Of a DNA stretch of 64,000 nucleotides, positions 1-8,846 are shown in pieces. The translations under genes were made by a program, and so were the position numbers. Position 1 is the stretch's first letter. The number at the start of each line of letters is the position of its first letter. Location: positions 1,364,001 through 1,428,000 of the forward strand of contig OZ242017.1 in the NCBI GenBank assembly GCA_965204835.1, written 5' to 3'. Below the pieces are notes generated by a model. It saw nothing but the letters and a program-made list of their open reading frames with translations, made no database searches and was not told the DNA's origin. This stretch comes from VXMT01 sp965204835 (lineage in GTDB: Bacteria > Chloroflexota > Dehalococcoidia > UBA2979).

Positions 1-322
1 CGTCGACGGTGGTGTCGAAGCGCTCCGCGATCGCGAAGAGCGTGTCGCCTGCCTCGACGGTGTACTCGACTTCCTCGCCGGACACGACGGCGGTCTGCGT
101 CGCCGTCGCCTCGGCCGTGGGGCTCGCGACGATGGTGGGTTCGGGGGTGCGCGCGAACGGAGTCGCGGTCGGGATGGGCGTGGACTCCGAGGAGGTCGGT
201 TCCGGCGTGGGCTCGGCCTCGTCGTCCCCGCCACAGGCGGCGGCGAGGAGCGCGACGCCGGTGATACCGGCGAGCGCCAACCTGGCGAGTGCGGAACGCG
301 ACGGGAATTGGCTCACGTGCAT
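1..322 (-). CDS. LysM-domain lipoprotein, C-terminus cut by window edge
   Basis: Reading leftwards from an ATG at 322, the frame stays open to base 1, giving 107 residues without a stop. The N-terminus has a basic stretch, a hydrophobic segment and a lipobox-like LLAAAC with Cys30, so it is probably exported and lipidated. A Pro/Thr/Glu-rich linker follows (residues about 36-75). The visible end, beginning YTVEAGDTLFAIAERF, is the start of a LysM peptidoglycan-binding repeat. Any further LysM copies or a catalytic domain would lie outside the window. Upstream, a TACGAT -10-like box (minus strand, 343-348) is plausible. The specific role is unknown; cell-wall binding is inferred from LysM. Confidence 0.8.
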   Translation of the reverse strand, partial: MHVSQFPSRSALARLALAGITGVALLAAACGGDDEAEPTPEPTSSESTPIPTATPFARTPEPTIVASPTAEATATQTAVVSGEEVEYTVEAGDTLFAIAERFDTTVD

Positions 323-427
323 AGGCGGCTAACCATCCGAGTGCATCGTACCGTAGCGCGGTACGGCCCGGCAAGTGCGCGGCGTATATCGACGGAAGTG
401 AACCCAGGACCAGCGTGGCGCGAGTCG

Positions 428-1780
428 CTATCCGCCGAACTCCGCGACCAGGTCACGCAGCAGCTCGGCCGCGACCTCGAGGAGGATCGCGAGGTCCTTG
501 GGGAAGACGGTCTCGATGGTGTCCCGGGACGTGTGGATGAACTCCGAGCCGCCGCTGTAGAGCGTGACGGCGGGTACACCCACCTCCTCGAAGCTCACAT
601 GGTCGGACCCAGCCCCGGGCGGGAACTCGCCCGCGGGGATGCCGTAGCCCAGCCGCGCCGCCGCCGCCGCGCCGCGTTCGGCGAGCGCCGCGTTGCCCTG
701 CACGAAGCGTGGGCCGTCGAGGGTCCGCTGCCCGATCCGCGCGACCATGTCGAAGTTGAGCATGAACAGCACGCCCGACACGCCGTGCTCTTCCACGAAC
801 GCCTGCGAGCCGAACAGCCCGATCTCCTCCGCCCCGAACGCGATGAAGCACACGCCCTGGACATGGTGCGTCCGCGCTATCTCGATGAGCAGCGCGGTGC
901 CCGAGGCGTTGTCGTGCGCGCCCGGGCCACTGGCCACGGAGTCGTAGTGCGCGCCGAGGTACGCGCGGCACTCGCCGTTGCGGGCCACCACGTTCTGCGA
1001 GCGCACCTCGCGCGTCCCGACGTCGGCCGTCACCGTGACCGCCGTGCCGTCGGCGGCCAGCGCGAGCAGCGGCTCGCGCGACTGCCGGGAGACACCGATG
1101 ACGGGGATGGTCACGCCCGATGCCTCTTCGAGCGTCCCGCCGAAGAACCCACGCTCGTTGTTGACGATGACCACGGCTGCCGCGCCGGCGCTCTGCGCGT
1201 TCTGCGCCTTCTCGCGGAACGGCACGACGCCCCGGTCGAGCAGCGCGACGGCGCCCGTCACGTCGACCGCCTCGAAGTCCGCGACGTCGCCGAGGCCGGC
1301 GTGGACGAGCGGCGCGGTCGCCGTACCGTTGCGTGACCCGGCCAGCGCGAGCGCCTGCAGCGAGGGGCCCTCGCCGGGGGTCGCGAGCGAGGAGTGGTCG
1401 CCCCAGTAGGAGGTGTCGAACTCCTCGATGTCCACGACATAACCAGCATCACGGAGCTGGGCGGCGATGTACTCCGCTGCCTCGCGCTCCTCGTCGGTGC
1501 CCGCCGGGCGGATGCCGATGTCGACGGCGAGTGTGCGCAGGTCCTCCCATGCGCGGTCGGCGTCGGGGTCGCTGAGCTCCACGACGCTGAACGGCGCGGG
1601 CGGCGTCGCGGTGGGTGTCGGCGTTGCGGTCGGGGGCGGCGCCGTCGCGGTCGGTGGTGCGGTGGGCGTGCCGGCCGGCGCGGTGGCGACGGCGTCGGGC
1701 TCGCCGCCGCCGGAGCACGCGGCGGTGAGCAGCACCGCGGCCACGACCAGCAGGAGCCATCGACGTGCAGCGTGCGTCAT
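428..1780 (-). CDS. M28-family zinc aminopeptidase/carboxypeptidase lipoprotein with PA domain
   Basis: This 450-residue exported metallopeptidase starts at an ATG preceded by GGGAGGTG. A signal peptide ends in LLTAAC with Cys22 as the lipidation site, followed by a Pro/Thr repeat linker (about 30-63). A protease-associated (PA) domain spans roughly 150-250. The M28 catalytic domain (about 260-445) shows the expected co-catalytic zinc set: H278 and D280 in GAHYD, bridging D290 in AHDNASG, general base E318 and ligand E319 in FGAEEIG, D344 in LNFDM, and H394/H416 in GSDH and HTSRDT. All key residues are intact, so activity on extracellular peptides is expected; the substrate cannot be read from sequence. 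It is transcribed towards the LysM lipoprotein but about 105 bases separate them. Confidence 0.93.
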   Translation of the reverse strand: MTHAARRWLLLVVAAVLLTAACSGGGEPDAVATAPAGTPTAPPTATAPPPTATPTPTATPPAPFSVVELSDPDADRAWEDLRTLAVDIGIRPAGTDEEREAAEYIAAQLRDAGYVVDIEEFDTSYWGDHSSLATPGEGPSLQALALAGSRNGTATAPLVHAGLGDVADFEAVDVTGAVALLDRGVVPFREKAQNAQSAGAAAVVIVNNERGFFGGTLEEASGVTIPVIGVSRQSREPLLALAADGTAVTVTADVGTREVRSQNVVARNGECRAYLGAHYDSVASGPGAHDNASGTALLIEIARTHHVQGVCFIAFGAEEIGLFGSQAFVEEHGVSGVLFMLNFDMVARIGQRTLDGPRFVQGNAALAERGAAAAARLGYGIPAGEFPPGAGSDHVSFEEVGVPAVTLYSGGSEFIHTSRDTIETVFPKDLAILLEVAAELLRDLVAEFGG

Positions 1781-1904
1781 CTCGCACCTCCCGAGGGCAG
1801 GCTGGTGGTCTCAGTGGTGGTGGGAGAGCGTGACGGGGGGTGACCGTCACTGCTGCACACGATCGTAACAGAGGCCGCGGGCCAAGGCGCTCGCGGGGAG
1901 ATCC

Positions 1905-2336
1905 CTACGAGCGGGGCTTGCGGGAGGTGAACCAGCGCCGGATGCGCGCCGCGATGGTCTCCGAGCGATAGGAGATCGTGCGGCCTCGCCACTGCTGCGT
2001 GCGGTCGGCGCCGCCCTTGCCGCCGCCGAAGATCAGCAACGCGCCACTCGCGACGAGCAATGCCACGCCCGCGAACAGCACCCACTGCCCGAGCCCGAAC
2101 CCCCGGAAGAAGAACGACCCGAGGATGAGGAGGAAGCTCAGCAGCAGCAGCTGCGACAGCGACACCCGGGACAGCTCGCGGGCGATCGCACGCTGTTGCG
2201 CCGAGACCCGGTCGCCGATGCGCCGGAGGTGCCGGCGCACGGTGCGGTTGCGGCGGCGCTCGGGTGTCGGGAACTGCTCGATCTTGTCGAGGATCTCATT
2301 GATCTCGCGCTCGAGACGGTCCTTGTCGTCGGGCAT
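1905..2336 (-). CDS. Hypothetical two-TM membrane protein with N-terminal coiled coil
   Basis: 143 residues. The first 65 residues are highly charged (acidic then very Arg-rich) and look helical/coiled. Two hydrophobic helices follow at about 60-78 and 82-105, then a Gly/Lys loop and a basic tail containing RRWFTSRK. No enzymatic motif is visible. It lies about 60 bases downstream of hyuB on the same strand, with a short hairpin between, so it is probably a separate unit. A GGGGA Shine-Dalgarno-like stretch precedes the ATG. Function unknown; the layout suggests a membrane anchor or scaffold, but that is only inference. Confidence 0.7.
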   Translation of the reverse strand: MPDDKDRLEREINEILDKIEQFPTPERRRNRTVRRHLRRIGDRVSAQQRAIARELSRVSLSQLLLLSFLLILGSFFFRGFGLGQWVLFAGVALLVASGALLIFGGGKGGADRTQQWRGRTISYRSETIAARIRRWFTSRKPRS

Positions 2337-2380
2337 CGGCGAAGTCCCCGGTCGCGATTCTCATTGTAATGGTAGCAGTC

Positions 2381-2397
2381 GCCCCGTGCTGCGGGGC
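2381..2397 (-). terminator. Short GC hairpin just after hyuB
   Basis: GCCCCG (2381-2386) pairs with CGGGGC (2392-2397) around a 5-nt loop, three bases beyond the hyuB stop codon on the minus strand. No T tract follows, so it is at best a weak or factor-assisted terminator. Confidence 0.35.
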
Positions 2398-2399
2398 CG

Positions 2400-3992
2400 C
2401 TACGGCGTGCGGCCCCAGCCCCCGCCGCCCGGCGTCTCGACGCGCACGCGGTCGCCGGGCTCCACCTCGACCTGCGCGCGCGCGGGCAGCTCGTGGGTCG
2501 AGCCGTCGGCGCGCACCAGCACGTTGCGGCCGGGCTCGCCGTCGCTGCCACCGCCGAGGCCCCACGGCGCGAAGCCCCGCCGCTCGGTGACGAGCGTGAC
2601 CGTCGCGCGGTCGCGGAATGCGTACTCGCGGACCAGCCCGTCGCCGCCGCGGTGCAGTCCGGCCCCGCCCGAGCCCTCGCGCACCTCGTAGCGCTCGACA
2701 GTGAACGGGTAGGCGAGGGGCAGCGCCTCGATGGGCGTGTTCATGGTGTTCGTCATGTGCGTGTGGACCGCGGGCCGCCCGTCGCGCCGGGGGCCCGCGC
2801 CCGCGCCGCCGGCGATCGTCTCGTAGTACGCGTAGGGCCGGCTGCGCGCGCGGTCGTAGCCGCCGATGGTGACGTTGTTCATCGTGCCCTGCGAGGCGGC
2901 CGGGATGCGGTCGGGCAGCGCGGACGCGAGCGCGCCGAGCGCCAGGTCCGTGATGCGCTGCGAGGCCTCGACGTTGCCCGCCGAGACCGCGCGCGGCGGC
3001 CCGGCCGCGACGACCGAGCGCTCTGGCAGCGTGAAGCGCACCGGCCGGTAGCAGCCCTCGTTCGTCGGTACGTCGGGGCCGGCGAGGCAGCGCATGACGT
3101 AGTAGCAGGCCGACCGCGTCACGGCCGCGACCGCGTTGAGCGAGGAGCGCTCGCTCTCCGGGTCGGTGCCCGTGAAGTCGAAGTGCACCCCGTCGCCCTC
3201 GACGGTGAGCGCGAGCCGCAGGGAGAGGGCGTCCGCGCCGGGCGGCGGGTCCTCCATGCGGTCCTCGAAGCGGTACGTGCCGTCCGGGATGTCGGCGATG
3301 ACGGCGCGGATGCTGCGCTCGCCGTGGTCGAGGAGCGCCGCGTAGCGCGCGGCCAGCCCGTCCTCGCCGAACCGCTCGGCGGCGGCCTGCACGCGGCGCG
3401 CGCCGAGCGCCGTCGCCGCAAGCTGCGCGCGCAGGTCGCCCCGTCGCTCGTCCGGGGCGCGCGAGTTGCGCACGAAGATCGCGAGCGCCGACTCCTCGGG
3501 CGCCCCGGCGCGCACCAGCCGGATCGGCGGGACGATGATGCCTTCCTGCAGCAACTCGGTCGCGACGGGCATCGAGCCCGGCGCCATGCCGCCGACGTCG
3601 GCGTGGTGGGCGCGCGTCGCGACGAACCCGATCAGCGCGCCCGACGCGCCGAAGACGGGCGCGACCGTGGTGAGGTCGGGCAGATGCGTACCGCCGAGGA
3701 ACGGGTCGTTGACGGCGCAGACGTCGCCGTCCTCGAAGGGCCCGAGCTCCATCACCGCCAGCACCGAGGCGGGCATGGACCCGAGGTGTACGGGCATGTG
3801 CGCCGCCTGCGCGACCATCGCCCCCTCGGGGTCGAAGACCGCGCACGAGAAGTCACGGCGTTCCTTGATGTTCGGCGAGTACGCCGTCCGCCCCAGCGCC
3901 TCGCCCATCTCCTCGGCGATCGAGGAGAGCACGGCGTCGGCGATGGCGAGGTCGGCGGCGGAGAGCGCGGAGGTGTCGCGTTCAGTGGTCAT
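2400..3992 (-). CDS. hyuB: Hydantoinase/5-oxoprolinase family subunit B
   Basis: 530 residues, close to the usual HyuB length. The family partners with HyuA for ATP-dependent opening of hydantoin or 5-oxoproline rings; related pairs include acetone carboxylase subunits. Recognisable stretches include SPNIKERRDFSCAVFD, HMPVHLGSMP, NDPFLGGTHLPD and a Gly-rich C-terminus with RAGSGGAGLHRGGDGLVREY-like character. The start is fixed by the ATGA overlap with the hyuA stop (3989-3992), which indicates translational coupling; the in-frame extension upstream lies inside hyuA and is not used. The exact substrate (hydantoin, N-methylhydantoin or 5-oxoproline) cannot be assigned. Confidence 0.93.
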   Translation of the reverse strand: MTTERDTSALSAADLAIADAVLSSIAEEMGEALGRTAYSPNIKERRDFSCAVFDPEGAMVAQAAHMPVHLGSMPASVLAVMELGPFEDGDVCAVNDPFLGGTHLPDLTTVAPVFGASGALIGFVATRAHHADVGGMAPGSMPVATELLQEGIIVPPIRLVRAGAPEESALAIFVRNSRAPDERRGDLRAQLAATALGARRVQAAAERFGEDGLAARYAALLDHGERSIRAVIADIPDGTYRFEDRMEDPPPGADALSLRLALTVEGDGVHFDFTGTDPESERSSLNAVAAVTRSACYYVMRCLAGPDVPTNEGCYRPVRFTLPERSVVAAGPPRAVSAGNVEASQRITDLALGALASALPDRIPAASQGTMNNVTIGGYDRARSRPYAYYETIAGGAGAGPRRDGRPAVHTHMTNTMNTPIEALPLAYPFTVERYEVREGSGGAGLHRGGDGLVREYAFRDRATVTLVTERRGFAPWGLGGGSDGEPGRNVLVRADGSTHELPARAQVEVEPGDRVRVETPGGGGWGRTP

Positions 3993-5974
3993 CGTCGCTC
4001 CAGCAGCAGGTTGCCCTGCTCGTCCACCGTCGCCGCCCAGCCGGGCGCGATCACCGTCGTCGAGTCGAGCTGCGCGACGAGCGCGGGGCCGTCGAGGTGG
4101 TCGCCGGGCCGCAGCGACGCGCGGTCGAAGAGCCGCGCGGACTGCGCGCGACCCTCGAACCACGCCTCGACGGTGGCCGGCGCCGCGCCCTCGGCCTCGA
4201 ACGACGGCTCGGGCGCGGTGGCGCCTGTGGCCGCGCGCGCGGTGGCGCGGACGTTGACGACCTCGACGGGCGCCGAGGCGTCCTGGTGGGCGAAGCGCGT
4301 CTCGTGCAGCGCGTGGAAGTCGGCCCGTGCGCGCTCGAACGACTCGTCGGACTCAATGCCGTCGAGGTCCACGGTCAGTTCGTACGACTGTCCGAGGTAA
4401 CGCACGTCGAGCGCCCACTCGATGTCCGCGCCGGGCCGGTCGAGCTGCGTCGAGGCCTCTCGCCCGGCCTCGGCGAGCGCATCGCGGAGCGCGCCGGTGG
4501 AGGAAGGGTCGAGGGGGAGCAGCACGGAGCGCGCGAACGTCGCGGTCAGGTCGCTGCCCGCCGCGCCGAGCGCCGCGATCACGCCGGGCGCCATCGGGAC
4601 GAGCACCTTCGGGACCTCGACGGCCTCGGCGAGCGCGCAGGCGTGGAGCGGCCCCGCGCCGCCGAAGGCCACGAGCGTGAACTCGCGCGGGTCGAAGCCA
4701 CGCTGCACGGAGACCACGCGCAGCGCACGCTCCATGTTCGCCACGGCCACATCGAGCACCGCCTGCGATGCGCGCTCGACGTCCCCACCGAACGCGCTCG
4801 CGACGCTCGCCGCGGCGCGCCGCGAGCGGGCGGCGTCGAGCGCCATCGCGCCGCCGAGGAGCCCGGTGGGCGGCAGGCGGCCGAGCAGCAGGTTCGCGTC
4901 CGTGATGGTGAAGTCCTCGCCGCTCCCGTAGGCGGCCGGGCCGGGGTCCGCGCCCGCCGACTGCGGCCCGACGTGGAGCGCGCCCCCGGCGTCGAGGCGC
5001 GCGATCGAGCCGCCGCCCGCGCCGACCGTGTGCACGTCGACGGCCGGGGTGCGTGCGGGCAGCCCGGCGACCTCGATGTCGGCGCGCGCGGGGAGCGCGC
5101 CGTCGCAGAGCGCGACATCGGTGGAGGTGCCGCCCATGTCGAAGGTGATGGTGCGGTCGAAGCCCGCGCGGCGCGCGAGCTGGAACGCGCCCGCCACGCC
5201 CGCAGCCGGGCCGGACAGCAACGTCGCCACCGGCAGCGACGAGGCGCGTTGCGGCGAAGCAGAGCCGCCGTCGGACTGCACGACGCGCAGCGTCCCCGCG
5301 CCGCGCTCGCCGAGTCCGGCCTCGAGGCGTGCGAGGTACGCGGACATGACGGGGCCGACGTACGCGTTCAGCACGGTCGTCGCGGTGCGCTCGACCTCGC
5401 GGTACTCGGGCGAGACGCGCGAGGAGAGCGAGAGGTAGAGCCCGGCTTCCGCCGCGAGGTCCTCGAAGCGCTGCTCGTGCTCGCCGTTCGCGTAGGCGTA
5501 GAGCAGCGAGACCGCGAGCGCCTCGGCGCCAGCGTCTGCGGCCGCCTGCACGAGCTTGCGCACCTCGGCGTCGTCGGCGGGGCGTTCGACGGACCCGTCG
5601 GGGTGGAGGCGGGCGCTCAGCTCCAGCCTGCGTTCGGTCGGCACGAGCGGCTCGGGCGTGATGGGTTCGAGGTCGTAGATGTCGGGCCGGGTCTGGCGGC
5701 CGATGATGAGCAGGTCGCGCATGCCCTCGGTGGCGACGAGCGCCGTGCGCGCCCCGCGGCGCTGGATCACGGTGTTCGTCGCGACGGTCGAGCCGTGGAC
5801 GACGAGGCCGGGCGCCACGCCGAGAGCGTCGATGCCCGCGAGGACGGCGCGCGAGGGGTCGTCGGGCGTCGAGGGGCGCTTGTGCAACTCGACGGCGCCG
5901 TCTCGCCACAGCACGAAGTCGGTGAAGGTGCCGCCGACGTCGACGCCCAGCAGGGCGGGGCCGTGCTCACTCAT
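3989..5974 (-). CDS. hyuA: Hydantoinase/5-oxoprolinase family subunit A (ATPase subunit)
   Basis: 661 residues. The N-terminus carries the actin/hexokinase-type phosphate loop DVGGTFTDFVLW, and a second ATP-binding stretch TFDMGGTSTDVALCDG lies near residue 270. The middle section (VGAGGGSIARLD and GPQSAGADPGPAAYG) is typical of HyuA. It is the first gene of the pair and overlaps hyuB by four bases. ATP-dependent ring opening of a cyclic amide is known for the family; the real substrate here is open because no permease or downstream N-carbamoyl hydrolase is adjacent. A TACGAT box about 50 nt upstream (minus strand, around 6028) is a possible -10 element. Confidence 0.94.
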   Translation of the reverse strand: MSEHGPALLGVDVGGTFTDFVLWRDGAVELHKRPSTPDDPSRAVLAGIDALGVAPGLVVHGSTVATNTVIQRRGARTALVATEGMRDLLIIGRQTRPDIYDLEPITPEPLVPTERRLELSARLHPDGSVERPADDAEVRKLVQAAADAGAEALAVSLLYAYANGEHEQRFEDLAAEAGLYLSLSSRVSPEYREVERTATTVLNAYVGPVMSAYLARLEAGLGERGAGTLRVVQSDGGSASPQRASSLPVATLLSGPAAGVAGAFQLARRAGFDRTITFDMGGTSTDVALCDGALPARADIEVAGLPARTPAVDVHTVGAGGGSIARLDAGGALHVGPQSAGADPGPAAYGSGEDFTITDANLLLGRLPPTGLLGGAMALDAARSRRAAASVASAFGGDVERASQAVLDVAVANMERALRVVSVQRGFDPREFTLVAFGGAGPLHACALAEAVEVPKVLVPMAPGVIAALGAAGSDLTATFARSVLLPLDPSSTGALRDALAEAGREASTQLDRPGADIEWALDVRYLGQSYELTVDLDGIESDESFERARADFHALHETRFAHQDASAPVEVVNVRATARAATGATAPEPSFEAEGAAPATVEAWFEGRAQSARLFDRASLRPGDHLDGPALVAQLDSTTVIAPGWAATVDEQGNLLLERR

Positions 5975-6150
5975 CGGCGGCGGGCAGCGGTGTCGGCGCG
6001 TGGTCGCGGCGAGGCGTCATGGATGCATCGTACCAGCGCCCGCGCGCGCGTCGGAGCGGTGCTGCGCGTGCGGGAGTGCATCAGCAGTGGGTGTTACCAG
6101 GGGTCATCTCGTTCCCGTTACGGGGTATGGCTCGCGCGGCCCGATGCCGC

Positions 6151-6534
6151 TTAGCAGGGGACCACGGCGACACGTGCGCCGGCGGCGCCGGCGAGACGGC
6201 GCAGATCCTCCGGATCGCTGGTGAGGAGGTGATCGCCGCTCTCCGCGACGAGGACCGCGGTCGCGTCGATCGGGTCCGTGGTGCCGGCCTGTCCCAGCAG
6301 TGCTCCCGCGGCGCGCGCAAGCCGGTCGTCCACGGGCCGGACATCGACAGCGCGGAGCAGGCGCGCCAGTCGGGCCTGGCGGCCGGCCGCGTCGCGCCAC
6401 GCCTGGGCGACGACGATGGCGCTCGTGCGCAGCTCGATCCCGTCCGCTGCGGCCGCTTCCAGGCGCGCCATCATGGCGCGATCACCGCGGTCGACGGCGA
6501 TGAACGCACCGGCGTCGAGTACGAGGGCGCTCAC
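6151..6534 (-). CDS. PIN-domain toxin-like ribonuclease (VapC type)
   Basis: 127 residues, one PIN domain. Acidic positions visible are D7 (LVLDAGAF), D87/D90 (TTDPIDA) and D107 (TSDPED). The position normally holding the second acidic residue is Q44 in VVAQAWRD. Such VAQ-type PIN proteins are, as I recall them, a recurrent actinobacterial-style subfamily, so the change need not mean inactivity. Translation starts at a GTG that overlaps the antitoxin stop as GTGA (6531-6534), a hallmark of coupled toxin-antitoxin pairs. It probably cleaves RNA when freed from the partner. Target RNA unknown. Confidence 0.85.
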   Translation of the reverse strand: MSALVLDAGAFIAVDRGDRAMMARLEAAAADGIELRTSAIVVAQAWRDAAGRQARLARLLRAVDVRPVDDRLARAAGALLGQAGTTDPIDATAVLVAESGDHLLTSDPEDLRRLAGAAGARVAVVPC

Positions 6535-6776
6535 GGGGCGGGAGCGTGCTCGGCGATTCCCAACTCGGCCCGCGCACGCCGCATCTCCTCGGCGGTGAAG
6601 GGGCCGTGCTCCCGTTGCCAGTCGTCGAGGAAGGCCCTGAGCGCCTCCGCGCGCAGCTTCGCCTCGGCCGCCTCGGCGAGCCAGGTGGAGAGGGCCTTGT
6701 CGTCCCGTCGCGCAGCCTGGCGAACCGAATCACCCAGCTCGGCCTCAAACGAGATACTGATCTTGTCTACCGGCAT
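6531..6776 (-). CDS. Ribbon-helix-helix-type antitoxin partner of the PIN protein
   Basis: 81 residues, upstream of and overlapping the PIN gene. The N-terminus KISISFEAELGDSVRQAARR followed by a predicted helix (ALSTWLAEAAEAKL) resembles an RHH DNA-binding fold. The C-terminal half is charged and would wrap the toxin. A TAGGAT -10 box ends six bases before the ATG, suggesting a leaderless transcript and possible autorepression. Assignment rests on position, size and fold-like pattern rather than a specific signature. Confidence 0.75.
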   Translation of the reverse strand: MPVDKISISFEAELGDSVRQAARRDDKALSTWLAEAAEAKLRAEALRAFLDDWQREHGPFTAEEMRRARAELGIAEHAPAP

Positions 6777-6782
6777 GGAGCC

Positions 6783-6788
6783 ATCCTA
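6783..6788 (-). promoter_or_regulatory. -10 box (TAGGAT) of a likely leaderless antitoxin transcript
   Basis: Minus-strand TAGGAT with six bases (GGCTCC) to the ATG at 6776. The same spacing recurs at six other genes in this window. Confidence 0.55.
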
Positions 6789-6889
6789 CCACGGTCGGAA
6801 CGCGGCAACTGCCTGACTGCAGCTGAAGGAGCGCCCCGGCAATCATGCTCCTCGACCACAGGGTTGCGGCGCCCGCGCCGTGATTCCGC

Positions 6890-6904
6890 TGACAGATCCT
6901 GTCA
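6890..6904. promoter_or_regulatory. Perfect inverted repeat TGACAG-ATC-CTGTCA
   Basis: Six-base arms with a 3-base centre, 14 bases upstream of the -35 of the L25 gene and 114 bases upstream of the antitoxin start. It could be an operator for either direction; no regulator is identifiable. Confidence 0.4.
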
Positions 6905-6917
6905 TGCAGCGCGTGGC

Positions 6918-6947
6918 TTGACCCTGCGACGGCGGCGCGCATAGCGT
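6918..6947 (+). promoter_or_regulatory. Sigma70-like promoter of the L25 gene
   Basis: TTGACC (6918-6923), 18-base spacer, TAGCGT (6942-6947). It would start transcription about 50 bases before the L25 ATG. Confidence 0.5.
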
Positions 6948-7002
6948 GGACAACTGGCGCGCACGCGCCCCTCGACGCGACCACCATCGGGAGACCGGTT
7001 CG

Positions 7003-7674
7003 ATGCCAGATCGATACGCAGTGACCGCACGGTCGGTCTACGGCAAGCATGCCAGGCGGCTGCGCTGGGACGGCATCCTGCCGGCGAACGTCTACGGCCG
7101 GGGCCTCGATTCCGTCGCCGTGCAGCTCCCCTACCGGGGCGCCGAGACGATCATGGCCGAGCATGGCCTCAACTCGCTCATCGAGCTTGAGATCGAGGGC
7201 GAGGACACCGAGCGCCCCGTCGTCGTGCGCTCCGTGCAGCGCCACCCGCTGACGCGCGAGCTCCAGCACCTCGACTTCTACCAGGTCGACCTCACGCGCG
7301 AGATGCAGGCGATGGTGCCGGTCACGCTGACCGGCGAGGCGCCCGCGGTCCACACCTACCAGGGCGTCGTCATCACCGGCGCCGACCACGTCTCCGTGCA
7401 GGCGCTCCCCGCCGACCTCCCGGCCCACCTCGAGATCTCCATCGACGGCCTTGAGGAGCTGGACCAGCAGCTCACCGTCGCCGACCTCGAACTGCCTGGG
7501 GGCATCACCGTGCTGACCGAGCCCGAGATCATGCTCGTGCGCGTCCAGCCGCCCCGCAAGATCGAGGACGCGGTCGAGGAAGCCGAGCTGCTCGAGGGCG
7601 AAGAGGGCGAGCTTGTCGAGGGCGAAGAGGGCGAGGCCGCGGCCGCCGAGGCGTCCGAGGGCGAGGACGAGTAG
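7003..7674 (+). CDS. rplY: 50S ribosomal protein L25, long general-stress (Ctc) form
   Basis: 223 residues. The N-terminal L25 domain (to about 95) binds 5S rRNA; visible family stretches include KHARRLRWDGILPANVYG and VVRSVQRHPLTRELQHLDFY. The TL5/Ctc-type C-terminal beta domain (about 96-190) follows, with AVHTYQGVVITGADHVSVQ and LPGGITVLTEPEIMLVRVQ, then a very acidic Glu/Gly tail. The ATG at 7003 is preferred to the in-frame ATG at 6946 because it follows GGGAG and begins at the family start. Downstream it converges with rlmN, only seven bases apart. Confidence 0.95.
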   Translation: MPDRYAVTARSVYGKHARRLRWDGILPANVYGRGLDSVAVQLPYRGAETIMAEHGLNSLIELEIEGEDTERPVVVRSVQRHPLTRELQHLDFYQVDLTREMQAMVPVTLTGEAPAVHTYQGVVITGADHVSVQALPADLPAHLEISIDGLEELDQQLTVADLELPGGITVLTEPEIMLVRVQPPRKIEDAVEEAELLEGEEGELVEGEEGEAAAAEASEGEDE

Positions 7675-7681
7675 CCCCTCG

Positions 7682-8821
7682 CTACGCAGTCCCGGGTTCG
7701 ACTCCAGCCAGCGCCTGCGGCGTGCCGCCCGTCATCACGTCGGTGCGCAGTTGCCCGCACGCCGCGGCGATCTCCACGCCTCGCTCGATGCGCACCGTCG
7801 CGTTGACGCCGGCCGCCTGTAGCTCGCGCTGGAACGCGCGCACGCGAGCCGTCGAGGGCCGCCGCAGGCCCTCGCCCGCCGTTGGGTTGTAGGGGATGAG
7901 GTTCACGTGCGCGCGCATCCCGCGCACGCGCTCGGCGAGGCGGCGTGCCTGCCCGGGCTCGTCGTTGACGCCTTCCAGCAGCGCGTAGGCGAAGGTCACG
8001 CGCCGCCCGGTGCGCTCGACGTACTCGCGCGATGCATCGAGGAGCCCGTCGATCGTGACGCCGCCTGCCGTGGGGATGAGCCGACGCCGCAGCTCGTCGT
8101 CGGGCGCGTGCAGCGAGACGGTCAGCCCGACCTGCAGCCCCTCGCCGGCGAGGCGGCGGATCGGCTCCTCGATGCCGACGGTCGAGATGGTCACGCCGCG
8201 GGCGCGCATGTCCAGGCCGTGCGGGTCGATGAGCCAGCGGACCGCCTGCAGCGTCGGGCCGTAGTTCGCCAGCGGCTCGCCCATGCCCATGAACACGACG
8301 TTCGAGACGGGCGACTCCGGGTGGCCGCGCGTGAAGTGCAGCACCTGCGCGAGGATCTCCGAGGGCGTGAGGTTGCGCGTGAAGCCCTGCTGGCCGGTCG
8401 CGCAGAAGACGCAGCCCATCGCGCAGCCGGCCTGCGTCGAGACGCAGACGGTGGAGCGCGCCCGCGTGCCGGCGGCGTGCGCCGGGCGCTCCGGGTCGTA
8501 GTCCATGCGGACCGCCTCGACGGCATCGCCCGGGGCGAACGCGGGCGAGCCGGGTTCGGGGTCGCCGAGGCCGAGCAGCACCTTCGTCGTGAGGCCGTCG
8601 TCGGCGGCCGTGCGCGCCAGCTCGGGCGGTGGCTCCAGCGTGTAGGTCTCGGCGAGGCGCGCCCGCAGCGCGCGCGGCAGGTCCGTCATCGCGTCGAACG
8701 AGGTCGCGCCCTCACGCAGCGCCCAGCGCGCGACTTGGCGCGCGCGGTACGCAGGCTCGCCCCACGCCTCGAGGCGCGCTTCGATGTCTGCGAGTGAGTC
8801 GTCGAGGAGGTGGGCGGGCAC
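7682..8821 (-). CDS. rlmN: 23S rRNA/tRNA adenine-C2 methyltransferase RlmN
   Basis: 379-residue radical-SAM enzyme that methylates A2503 of 23S rRNA and A37 of tRNAs. The CxxxCxxC cluster ligands are C133, C137 and C140 in AGCAMGCVFC; C355 in AACGQLR near the C-terminus is the methyl-carrying cysteine of the dual-cysteine mechanism. SAM-binding GMGEP-type (VFMGMGEPLANY) and SLHAPDDELRRRLIP motifs are present. It starts at GTG; a TAGACT box ends six bases upstream, so it probably has its own leaderless transcript besides being last in the gatB-yvcK-secG-fmt run. Confidence 0.97.
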   Translation of the reverse strand: MPAHLLDDSLADIEARLEAWGEPAYRARQVARWALREGATSFDAMTDLPRALRARLAETYTLEPPPELARTAADDGLTTKVLLGLGDPEPGSPAFAPGDAVEAVRMDYDPERPAHAAGTRARSTVCVSTQAGCAMGCVFCATGQQGFTRNLTPSEILAQVLHFTRGHPESPVSNVVFMGMGEPLANYGPTLQAVRWLIDPHGLDMRARGVTISTVGIEEPIRRLAGEGLQVGLTVSLHAPDDELRRRLIPTAGGVTIDGLLDASREYVERTGRRVTFAYALLEGVNDEPGQARRLAERVRGMRAHVNLIPYNPTAGEGLRRPSTARVRAFQRELQAAGVNATVRIERGVEIAAACGQLRTDVMTGGTPQALAGVEPGTA

Positions 8822-8827
8822 GGTCCG

Positions 8828-8833
8828 AGTCTA
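8828..8833 (-). promoter_or_regulatory. -10 box (TAGACT) of a likely leaderless rlmN transcript
   Basis: Minus-strand TAGACT with six bases (CGGACC) to the GTG start. No convincing -35 is seen. Confidence 0.55.
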
Positions 8834-8846
8834 GCAGCCGGACCCG

